Below, piece after piece: positions 6,237 through 11,213 of a stretch of 11,213 bases of DNA. Both the position numbers and the translations under genes were made by a program. Source of the DNA: CAZFMJ01 sp964520045 (lineage in GTDB: Bacteria; Elusimicrobiota; Elusimicrobia; Elusimicrobiales; CAZFMJ01). Location of the stretch: positions 1 through 11,213 of the forward strand of contig CAZFMJ010000087.1 of NCBI GenBank assembly GCA_964520045.1, in the 5' to 3' direction. The notes below the pieces were generated by a model. The model saw only the letters and a program-made list of their open reading frames with translations. It was not told where the DNA came from and ran no database searches. Numbering within the stretch: position 1 is the stretch's first letter; the number at the start of each line of letters is the position of its first letter.

Positions 6237-6281
6237 GTGGTTTAAAGTGGTGAAAATTGTTTGGGTGTGGTGAAAATTGGG
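6237..6281 (+). promoter_or_regulatory. Phased GTGG repeats, probable MraZ operator
   Basis: A perfect 13-bp direct repeat, GTGGTGAAAATTG, occurs at 6247-6259 and 6267-6279, a spacing of 20. A further GTGG at 6237 is 10 bases before the first copy, so GTGG blocks fall on a 10-bp phase. MraZ is known to bind short G-rich direct repeats (TGGGN units with 5-base gaps, thus 10-bp phase) next to its own promoter. The repeats here lie just downstream of the likely transcription start, fitting autorepression. Two TGGG words also flank the -35 side (6180, 6191). Confidence 0.65.
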
Positions 6282-6302
6282 ATTAAGGGGACATAGCAAA
6301 CC

Positions 6303-6746
6303 ATGGGCTTACTTTACGGCGAATACCAGTTCGTTCTCGACGGCAAAAACAGGGTTTTTGTGCCCGCGCGCTTTCGGGAAGAACTGAAAAAGGAAAAGGA
6401 AACAAGCTTCATGCTGACCCGCGGGCTTGACGAATGCCTGTTTCTGTTCCTTCCTTCGCAATGGGAAAGCCTTCTGAGCAATAATGCTTTTCAGTCTCCT
6501 AATAAAGAAGATCTGCGGGCGTTTAAACGCGTGTTCTTCGGCAATGCCGCGGAAACGCAGCCGGACGACCAGGGCCGCATACTTATACCGCAAAGCCACA
6601 AGGCATATGCCGGCCTGAAAAAACAGCTTATAATACGCGGAGTGGGAAACAAGGCTGAACTATGGGATGCGCAGCGATGGCTGAAATATCAGAAAGAAAC
6701 AGCAGAACCCTCTTTCCGAAAATTCAGCAAAATATTCGATCTATGA
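6303..6746 (+). CDS. mraZ: Transcriptional regulator MraZ
   Basis: 147 residues, the usual length. MraZ is a DNA-binding protein with two SpoVT/AbrB-like half-barrels and represses the dcw cluster, usually including itself. Both family motifs are present: the first repeat begins LLYGEYQFVLDGKNRVFVPARFR (3-25) with DGKNR, the second has DDQGRILIP (88-96), and KRVFFGNAAE joins them. A purine-rich AAGGGGA about 11 bases before ATG 6303 can serve as ribosome site. The stop TGA overlaps the rsmH start as ATGA, a sign of translational coupling. A strong promoter and phased repeats lie directly upstream. Confidence 0.97.
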   Translation: MGLLYGEYQFVLDGKNRVFVPARFREELKKEKETSFMLTRGLDECLFLFLPSQWESLLSNNAFQSPNKEDLRAFKRVFFGNAAETQPDDQGRILIPQSHKAYAGLKKQLIIRGVGNKAELWDAQRWLKYQKETAEPSFRKFSKIFDL

Positions 6747-7648
6747 GCCAAAACGGCCTCATACATAAATCCGTTCTTCTAAACGAGGCGGTCGATTTTC
6801 TGATCACCGACGAAGACGGCGTTTATCTTGACGCCACTTCGGGGCCCGGCGGCCATTCCGGCGCGCTTGCGGACCGGATCAGCCGGCGGGGCAGAATTAT
6901 CTCGATGGACTGGGATCCGGAGATGACCGCTCTGGCGGAAAAGAATCTCTCCAAACACGGTGAAAAGGTGAAAATACTCAAGGGCAATTTTGCGGAGATA
7001 AACACCATACTGGGACATGAAGGCATTTCATGCCTGTCCGGCGCCCTGTTTGATCTGGGGATATCTTCACTGCATTTTGACCGGCCGGAACGCGGATTCA
7101 GTCTTAAGCATAACGGACCTTTGGATATGCGGATAAATCCGGCCAACAGCCTTACCGCCGAAATTATCCTGAACAAATGGCCGTTTGAGCATATAAAACA
7201 TCTGCTCAGCGCATGGGGAGAAGAAAAACACTGCCATAAGATAGCGAAATCGATAGTCGACCGGCGGCGCGGCGCTCCCCTTAAAACCACAAAAGATTTG
7301 CGGGATATAATTGAAAAACTTTTTCCTTTCGGCATGCCCGGCAAAAAATGCATACACCCGGCAACGCGCACATTTATGGCGCTGCGCATAGCCGTTAATT
7401 CGGAGCTTGAAAATCTTGCGCGCGGAATTGAAAAAACATCTTCCCTCATTAAAAAAGGGGGGCGGATCGCCATTATAAGTTTTCATTCGCTTGAAGACAG
7501 AATAGTAAAACACACTTTCCGTTCTATGATAGATCTGGGCGGCTGGAAATGGATTACTCCGAAACCGGTAAGACCGTCAAAAATTGAAACTGACGAAAAC
7601 CCCAGAGCCAGAAGCGCAAAAATGAGAGTTGTGGAAAAAACCGGATAA
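6743..7648 (+). CDS. rsmH: 16S rRNA (cytosine(1402)-N(4))-methyltransferase RsmH (MraW)
   Basis: 301 residues, close to the family norm. It methylates N4 of C1402 of 16S rRNA with S-adenosylmethionine. LNEAVDFL (13-20), the SAM-binding YLDATSGPGGHSGAL (28-42), MDWDPEM (55-61), ALFDLGISSLHFDRPERGFS, HPATRTFMALRIAVNSEL, ISFHSLEDRIVKHTFR and NPRARSAKMRVVE are all present. The loop reads SGPGG where many relatives have LGxGG. ATG 6743 was chosen because it overlaps the mraZ stop (ATGA) and starts the usual NGLIHKSVLLNEAV beginning. The frame is open further upstream to 6662 only inside mraZ. The start lacks its own ribosome site, fitting coupled translation from mraZ. Confidence 0.98.
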   Translation: MSQNGLIHKSVLLNEAVDFLITDEDGVYLDATSGPGGHSGALADRISRRGRIISMDWDPEMTALAEKNLSKHGEKVKILKGNFAEINTILGHEGISCLSGALFDLGISSLHFDRPERGFSLKHNGPLDMRINPANSLTAEIILNKWPFEHIKHLLSAWGEEKHCHKIAKSIVDRRRGAPLKTTKDLRDIIEKLFPFGMPGKKCIHPATRTFMALRIAVNSELENLARGIEKTSSLIKKGGRIAIISFHSLEDRIVKHTFRSMIDLGGWKWITPKPVRPSKIETDENPRARSAKMRVVEKTG

Positions 7649-7696
7649 CCTCATTGGACCATTCATCCCCATAGCAGGACGAAGGCGGGTGAAAAC

Positions 7697-7885
7697 ATGG
7701 AACAAAATATCTGCGCGGCAAAAGCGGCGGTTTATCCGAACCCTTTTGTTATCCTGAGAAGAAGAAAAATAAGCTGCGCGCAAAGTCAAGCCGCTCTGCC
7801 GCAGATAATTCCGTTCGCGGACCAGATGTGGACGGCGATGTGGGATGACGTGGATTTGAGAATTTTTTGGAGAGATAGATTTTAA
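7697..7885 (+). CDS. Possible small protein, 62 residues, unrecognised
   Basis: ATG 7697 to TAA 7885, 48 bases after rsmH. The product has three internal tryptophans, an RRRK basic block near residue 21-24 and no membrane segment. An AAGG about 11 bases upstream is a poor but possible ribosome site. I recognise no family. It may be a chance frame. The main arguments for it are position between rsmH and ftsL, same strand, and the 377-bp gap that would otherwise be empty there. Confidence 0.28.
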   Translation: MEQNICAAKAAVYPNPFVILRRRKISCAQSQAALPQIIPFADQMWTAMWDDVDLRIFWRDRF

Positions 7886-7905
7886 GGCGGAAGAATAGAA
7901 TTTTG

Positions 7906-7925
7906 CGGCATATGCGGATATGCCG
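7906..7925. other. 8-bp hairpin with GCGG tetraloop between the small ORFs
   Basis: CGGCATAT (7906-7913) pairs perfectly with ATATGCCG (7918-7925) around the loop GCGG. It is followed 8 bases later by the stronger hairpin at 7934-7968. There is no U tract behind it. Confidence 0.6.
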
Positions 7926-7933
7926 TTTGCAGC

Positions 7934-7968
7934 ATGGCGGGCGTTCAACTCGGTGCGGCGCCCGCCAT
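7934..7968 (+). other. Strong 10-bp GC-rich hairpin in the dcw operon
   Basis: ATGGCGGGCG (7934-7943) pairs perfectly with CGCCCGCCAT (7959-7968), loop 15 bases. The bases behind are ATTTCAAAAATTAC on the + strand, not a U tract, so a classical Rho-independent terminator is not supported. It may mark a processing or stabilising point, or an attenuation site, inside the transcript between rsmH and ftsL. Confidence 0.65.
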
Positions 7969-8009
7969 AGATTTCAAAAATTACTAGTGTAGTGCGCGAT
8001 ATCGGCTGG

Positions 8010-8017
8010 AAGGAGGG
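8010..8017 (+). promoter_or_regulatory. Strong ribosome binding site before the 53-residue ORF
   Basis: AAGGAGGG lies 7 bases before ATG 8025. It is the best Shine-Dalgarno in the bacterial part of the window and is the chief evidence that the following short frame is translated. It also argues for ATG 8025 over the ATG-like frame opening at 7992. Confidence 0.75.
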
Positions 8018-8024
8018 TAGCGAT

Positions 8025-8186
8025 ATGAATACAGCAAGTATGTTGAATTCAACTGTCCACCTCGCACGGCTGTTGTACGTGGTTTATCAACGCAATAACC
8101 GCAACTGCGCGCCTGAAATGTTTGGCCGCATGAATAAGCCCTATTATATATGGGGAAAACGCACTCTGCGCCGGATGGAATCTTAA
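8025..8186 (+). CDS. Small basic protein, 53 residues, unrecognised
   Basis: MNTASMLNSTVHLARLLYVV opens the protein. It has seven Arg and two Lys against two Glu, and a short hydrophobic stretch (residues 11-21) too short and too charged for a sure membrane span. The strong AAGGAGGG ribosome site 7 bases upstream and the tight spacing to ftsL (21 bases) support translation in the dcw transcript. I know no dcw gene of this kind at this place. It could be a lineage-specific small protein or a leader whose translation influences ftsL. Confidence 0.5.
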   Translation: MNTASMLNSTVHLARLLYVVYQRNNRNCAPEMFGRMNKPYYIWGKRTLRRMES

Positions 8187-8207
8187 AACCGAGCGGAATC
8201 TTAAAAA

Positions 8208-8549
8208 ATGAGAAAATATTTCCTATGCATCAGCGCTATAGGGGGAATTTTTCTGCTTGCCGCATGGATAAATATAGAAGCCACCAGGACCGGCTATAAA
8301 GTCGAGCGGGAACGGGCAGAAATTCAGACGCTGAAAAATTCAAACGAATATCTCCGGCATAAAATACAGACCGCGCTCGCCCCGGCCAGGCTTCAGTATA
8401 CCGCTCAGCGAAAGCTCGGCATGGATATGCCGGATCCGGAACAGATTGTGCTTCTTGGAGAAAATAAACGTCCGATCGATTTACAGAACGCATTGGCGCG
8501 GATCAGCTTTCAATCTATTGCCAGACTAATGCGGATGAGCAGGTCATAA
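8208..8549 (+). CDS. ftsL: Cell division protein FtsL-like
   Basis: 113 residues: a short cytoplasmic start, one membrane span at about 4-22, then an extracytoplasmic helix rich in charged residues (about 27-58, ERERAEIQTLKNSNEYLR) able to form a coiled coil, and ARLQYTAQRKLGMDMPDPEQIVLL, which is the FtsL pattern before its C-terminal tail. FtsL joins DivIC/FtsB and FtsQ in the divisome and activates FtsW-FtsI. The sequence is poorly conserved in this family, so the assignment rests on plan, the RKLGM-PDPEQIV stretch and its place between rsmH and ftsI. No clear ribosome site precedes ATG 8208. Confidence 0.85.
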   Translation: MRKYFLCISAIGGIFLLAAWINIEATRTGYKVERERAEIQTLKNSNEYLRHKIQTALAPARLQYTAQRKLGMDMPDPEQIVLLGENKRPIDLQNALARISFQSIARLMRMSRS

Positions 8550-8795
8550 GAGAAGTTGTAAGCCGTAAGCGGTAAGTTGTAAGCGCTGACGTAAAAAATT
8601 TAGACATCAAAACTCGCGGTCTATTACTTATAATTCCTCTCTTCTGCATGCAGGCTATCGACCTGACAATTGAGTCCCGGATAATCCTTAAAGGCAAAGG
8701 GGTTGGGACAGTCCTGAGCAAAGTTTCGGGACAGTCCAACGCCCGCTGCTTTAGGGCTCGTGACAAAATAATCGGACACTCTAACAGCCATAAAA
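8550..8795. other. 246-bp spacer between ftsL and ftsI
   Basis: After the heptamer array the spacer contains a TATAAT at 8629-8634 without a good -35 at the right distance, a 10-bp palindrome CTGCATGCAG (8644-8653), and two direct copies of GGGACAGTCC (8705-8714 and 8728-8737). A gap this long is unusual between ftsL and ftsI, which are normally tight. A minus-strand frame here has no recognisable product. Confidence 0.55.
8554..8588 (+). repeat. Degenerate 7-bp tandem repeat (AGYNGTA family)
   Basis: Units AGTTGTA, AGCCGTA, AGCGGTA, AGTTGTA and a decayed AGCGCTG follow in register, beginning 4 bases after the ftsL stop codon. This is a fourth sequence family of short-period repeat. It has no inverted partner that I can find in the spacer. 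Confidence 0.75.
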
Positions 8796-10508
8796 ATGCT
8801 CTGCCATAGAACTTATAAATTCCGCCTCAAACTATGCGGTTTTCTGGCTATACTGCCGGTGATGCCGCTGTCGGCAAGGCTTTTCTATCTTCAGGCCGTG
8901 CAGCGCCGCAGTCTTTCCGAGACGGCTTCAAAAGAAGTAAGCCGGCATATCCATGAAATAGGCCGGCGGGGAAATATTTATGACGCGCAGGGCCTGATAC
9001 TGGCGCAATCGCTTCCTTCATGGTCCTGCTCGGTTTTGAAGGACGAAGCCGGCACGCCGAATGCGATTACCGGCGAACTGCAAAAACTTCTGGGGCTGCC
9101 GCGCAATCTAATCCTCAAGAAATGGAATTCGTCGGGCAACTTCTTCCTGCTTAAAAGAGAAATTGAACCTGATACCGCGGCTAAGATAAAAAGCCTGAAT
9201 CTGCCCGGCATAGCGCTCGCTACGGAACAAACCCGCTGTTATCCCGAACCGGATCTGGCGTCCGATCTGCTCGGCAAAGTGGGAACCGAGGGGCACGGAT
9301 TGTCCGGCATTGAATTCCGCTACAACGATGTTTTGACCGGCGGCGGCGCAACGCGGGAAGTGACCATAGACGGCAAAGGGCGCAGCATACCGCAAAACAA
9401 AGAAAACGCGGCGGATAAACCTCCCGACATCTATCTTACGATAGACCGGAATATCCAGTTTTTAAGCCAGCAGGTCATACAAAACGCCGTTGAGAAAAAC
9501 AGGGCGTCCTCCGGATTCATATTGGTCCAGGACGCAAAGAAGGGAGGACTTCTCGCGGCGGCCTCCTATCCGCAGAATGCCGCGAACAGCCCGACGTTCC
9601 AGCTGGTTTTTGAGCCGGGTTCCACTTTCAAGCTTATAACCATATCCGCGGCGCTGGATAAAAATATCGTGCGCGAAAACGACACTTTCTACTGCGAAAA
9701 CGGAACATGGCAATTCGCCCGCAAAACGGCGATACACGATCATGAACCCGAAGGCGCTCTTACGGTGTCCGGAATCATGGAAAGATCGTCGAACATCGGC
9801 TCGGCAAAAATAGCGATGAAACTCGGATTGGAAAATTTTTATTTTTATATGAAAGCATTCGGTTTCGGCACAAAAACAAATATAAATTTTCCCGGAGAAT
9901 CAACGGGAATTCTCCGTCCGATAAAGAACTGGAAACCCGTGAATCTGGCCGTAGCCGCTTACGGATACGGAATAGGCGTTACCGCCGCACAGCTGATAAG
10001 CGCCTATTCCACGATTGCAAACGGCGGGACACTCATGGAGCCTTATATCGTGGAAAAAATACAGCGCCAAGACGGAACAAAATTATTTTCAGCCTCTCCC
10101 ATGCAGGTGCGCCGTGTCATATCGGAGAAAACCGCCGCAGCAGCGCGAAAAATGCTTGAACAGGTAGTGGAATCCGGGACGGGCATGCAGGCTAGAATAC
10201 GCTCATACAGAATAGCCGGAAAAACAGGAACCGCAAAAAAACTCAAACCGGACGGGACATACTCGTCGAATGAATACGTGGCGTCGTTCTGCGGATTCGC
10301 GCCGGCAGAAAATCCCATGTTCACCATACTTGTCGTGATAGACACCCCGAAACTGTTTCATTACGGCGGAGAAACCGCCGCGCCGGCTTTTGCGGAAATA
10401 ACAAAGAAGATACTTGCGGTAAAAGGAATAACGCCGGACCGCCCCGAGACAACGGCAAAGCTGTCCGATATAAAACAATCGAAGCATGCCGCGAAAATAT
10501 ATAATTAA
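8796..10508 (+). CDS. ftsI: Peptidoglycan D,D-transpeptidase FtsI (class B PBP, PBP3)
   Basis: 570 residues, usual for FtsI. One N-terminal membrane span (about 11-31), then the PBP-dimer (pedestal) domain beginning RRGNIYDAQGLILA (57-70), and the transpeptidase domain with all three motifs: serine nucleophile in STFK (276-279), SSN (331-333) and KTGT (476-479). AAYGYGIGVTAAQLISAYSTIANGG is typical of FtsI/PBP3. No C-terminal PASTA domain. The enzyme cross-links septal peptidoglycan with FtsW and is activated by FtsQLB. No ribosome site is evident before ATG 8796, and an in-frame stop at 8769 limits the upstream choice. This is the last bacterial gene. murE or another Mur gene would be expected next but is not seen. 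Confidence 0.95.
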   Translation: MLCHRTYKFRLKLCGFLAILPVMPLSARLFYLQAVQRRSLSETASKEVSRHIHEIGRRGNIYDAQGLILAQSLPSWSCSVLKDEAGTPNAITGELQKLLGLPRNLILKKWNSSGNFFLLKREIEPDTAAKIKSLNLPGIALATEQTRCYPEPDLASDLLGKVGTEGHGLSGIEFRYNDVLTGGGATREVTIDGKGRSIPQNKENAADKPPDIYLTIDRNIQFLSQQVIQNAVEKNRASSGFILVQDAKKGGLLAAASYPQNAANSPTFQLVFEPGSTFKLITISAALDKNIVRENDTFYCENGTWQFARKTAIHDHEPEGALTVSGIMERSSNIGSAKIAMKLGLENFYFYMKAFGFGTKTNINFPGESTGILRPIKNWKPVNLAVAAYGYGIGVTAAQLISAYSTIANGGTLMEPYIVEKIQRQDGTKLFSASPMQVRRVISEKTAAAARKMLEQVVESGTGMQARIRSYRIAGKTGTAKKLKPDGTYSSNEYVASFCGFAPAENPMFTILVVIDTPKLFHYGGETAAPAFAEITKKILAVKGITPDRPETTAKLSDIKQSKHAAKIYN

Positions 10509-10574
10509 ATTGGGTTCTTCCGGCTTCCCAGTGGGTAAATCAATAGCGCTATCATAAACGCTAAGGGGCAGGCA
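10509..10574. other. Junction between bacterial and archaeal sequence
   Basis: After the ftsI stop neither a bacterial next gene nor thermosome-like sequence is readable for about 65 bases. The thermosome frame is open back to 10539 but becomes family-like only from GCKNPKAVS at 10575. An 8-bp inverted repeat, GGGTTCTT (10512-10519) with AAGAACCC (10581-10588), brackets the region. The break point therefore lies between about 10509 and 10575. Confidence 0.7.
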
Positions 10575-11117
10575 GGCTGCAAGAACCCGAAGGCCGTCTC
10601 CGTACTGATCAGGGGCGGCACCGAGCATGTCGTGGACGAGATCGACAGGTCGCTGAACGACGCCATCAGCGTTGTCGCGGTCGCCTTCGAGGACGGCAAG
10701 CTCGTCACGGGCGGCGGCTCCGCGGCGACAGAGCTGGCCCTCAGGCTGAGGGACTTCGCGGCATCGGTCGGGGGCAGGGAGCAGATCGCCATAGACGCGT
10801 TCGCATCCGCGCTCGAGGTCATACCGACGGCGCTGGCTGAGAACGCCGGCCTGGACCCGATCGACATCCTGATCGAGCTGAGGCAGGCGCACAAGGCGGG
10901 CAAGAAGAACGCTGGCGTCAATGTCTTCACGGGCAAGATCACCGACATGAAGAAGGAGAAGGTCCTTGAGCCGATAAGGGTCGGCAGGCAGGCCATCAGC
11001 TCCGCCACGGACGCGGCCGTCATGATCCTCAGGATCGATGATGTGATAGCGTCGAAGGGCGGCAGCCCGAAGGGCCCGCAGGGACCTGGCCCAGGCGACA
11101 TGGGAGACATGGACTGA
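10575..11117 (+). CDS. Archaeal thermosome subunit (group II chaperonin), C-terminal 180 residues, 5' truncated
   Basis: From GCKNPKAVSVLIRGGTEHVV onward the frame is a clear thermosome: DAISVVAVAFEDGKLVTGGGSAATELALRLRDFA, then IDAFASALEVIPTALAENAGLDPIDILIELR, NAGVNVFTGKI, and SATDAAVMILRIDDVIA, ending in a Gly/Pro/Met-rich tail (GPGPGDMGDMD) typical of thermosome ends. The fragment covers the end of the apical region, the second intermediate part and the C-terminal equatorial half with ATP-site residues. The first two thirds of the roughly 550-residue protein are missing, replaced by bacterial sequence. Thermosomes are ATP-driven folding chambers of Archaea. All nine arginines use AGG, and third positions are mostly G or C, unlike ftsI, which mixes codons. 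The source may be a Thermoplasmata-like archaeon, which is a guess from sequence style. Confidence 0.95.
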   Translation, partial: GCKNPKAVSVLIRGGTEHVVDEIDRSLNDAISVVAVAFEDGKLVTGGGSAATELALRLRDFAASVGGREQIAIDAFASALEVIPTALAENAGLDPIDILIELRQAHKAGKKNAGVNVFTGKITDMKKEKVLEPIRVGRQAISSATDAAVMILRIDDVIASKGGSPKGPQGPGPGDMGDMD

Positions 11118-11161
11118 AGTCCGTCCCCAAACCCCTTTCCCAAATCCTTTCAAGTTCGAAA

Positions 11162-11182
11162 CACGGGCTCAACACGCCCGTG
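11162..11182. other. 7-bp hairpin after the thermosome gene
   Basis: CACGGGC (11162-11168) pairs perfectly with GCCCGTG (11176-11182), loop 7 bases. There is no T-rich stretch behind it, and archaeal termination normally uses T-rich runs, so its role is unknown. It may lie in the leader of the next gene. Confidence 0.45.
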
Positions 11183-11190
11183 AACCCGCT

Positions 11191-11213
11191 GGAGGCTACT
11201 ACCGATGGCTGAC
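11191..11213 (+). CDS. Start of an unidentified gene (ribosome site plus three codons)
   Basis: GGAGG (11191-11195) lies 9 bases before ATG 11205, followed by GCT GAC to the window end (Met-Ala-Asp). The start context is good, but three codons cannot identify the gene. It belongs to the archaeal piece and lies on the same strand, 87 bases after the thermosome stop. Confidence 0.5.

Noticed and set aside
6662..6742. Earlier start for RsmH inside mraZ
   Set aside because: These codons overlap the end of mraZ in another frame and have no RsmH similarity. ATGA overlap at 6743 is the normal coupled start.
7577..7948. Minus-strand 123-residue frame over the rsmH end and the following spacer
   Set aside because: It lies partly antisense to rsmH, has no motif, and its remaining part covers the two hairpins.
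8515..8766. Minus-strand 83-residue frame between ftsL and ftsI
   Set aside because: Its sequence is low in complexity of evidence: no ribosome site, no recognisable motif, and it overlaps the repeat array and the ftsL end.
10575..11117. Thermosome as a genuine laterally acquired bacterial chaperonin gene
   Set aside because: The gene is truncated at its 5' end exactly at the join with no start or promoter, and its codon use is fully archaeal. A functional transfer would be expected to keep the whole gene.
10203..11153. Long minus-strand frames (316 and 212 residues) over ftsI end and the thermosome
   Set aside because: They are antisense to well-supported genes and cross the chimeric junction. 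GC-rich codon bias of the thermosome opens the opposite frames, and no family signature appears in them.

Overview
The window is two unrelated pieces of DNA joined together. Bases 1 to about 10,540 come from a bacterium. They carry tRNA-modification and rRNA-methylation genes (mnmE end, mnmG, rsmG) followed by the first genes of a division and cell-wall (dcw) cluster (mraZ, rsmH, ftsL, ftsI). From about 10,575 to the end the sequence is archaeal: the last 180 codons of a thermosome (group II chaperonin) gene, with a different codon habit (all nine arginines are AGG), then a spacer and the first three codons of another gene. The join, just after ftsI where murE would be expected, is best explained as a chimeric contig. 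Real lateral transfer cannot be excluded from sequence alone.

The bacterial part fits a peptidoglycan-making bacterium of moderate GC. The FtsI is a class B PBP without PASTA domains, and MnmG and RsmG are neighbours as in most bacteria. The intergenic repeats and the mix of genes suggest an uncultured lineage, perhaps Elusimicrobiota, but that is an impression and not proven.

Layout. 3-185: 3' end of mnmE. 257-1024: unknown multi-pass membrane protein. 1025-1422: repeat- and hairpin-rich spacer. 1423-3273: mnmG. 3274-3509: spacer of degenerate octamer repeats in inverted arms. 3510-4196: rsmG. 4197-4413: hairpin element and heptamer repeats. 4414-4911: unknown six-helix membrane protein. 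4912-5048: heptamer repeats in two inverted arms. 5049-6167: membrane-anchored zinc peptidase of the MA clan. 6168-6302: strong sigma-70-type promoter with phased repeats, probably the MraZ operator. 6303-8549: mraZ, rsmH, two possible small ORFs and ftsL. 8550-8795: spacer with another heptamer array. 8796-10508: ftsI. After that come the junction and the archaeal piece.

The most unusual feature is a set of short-period (7-8 bp) degenerate tandem repeats in nearly every long spacer. There are at least four sequence families, three of the spacers hold them as inverted arms, and in two places they run into the ends of essential-type genes. MnmG gains about 30 residues and RsmG about 10 residues of repeat-encoded tail, and a third gene takes its stop codon from a repeat unit. 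A separate 49-bp hairpin element occurs twice almost identically plus once as a diverged copy.
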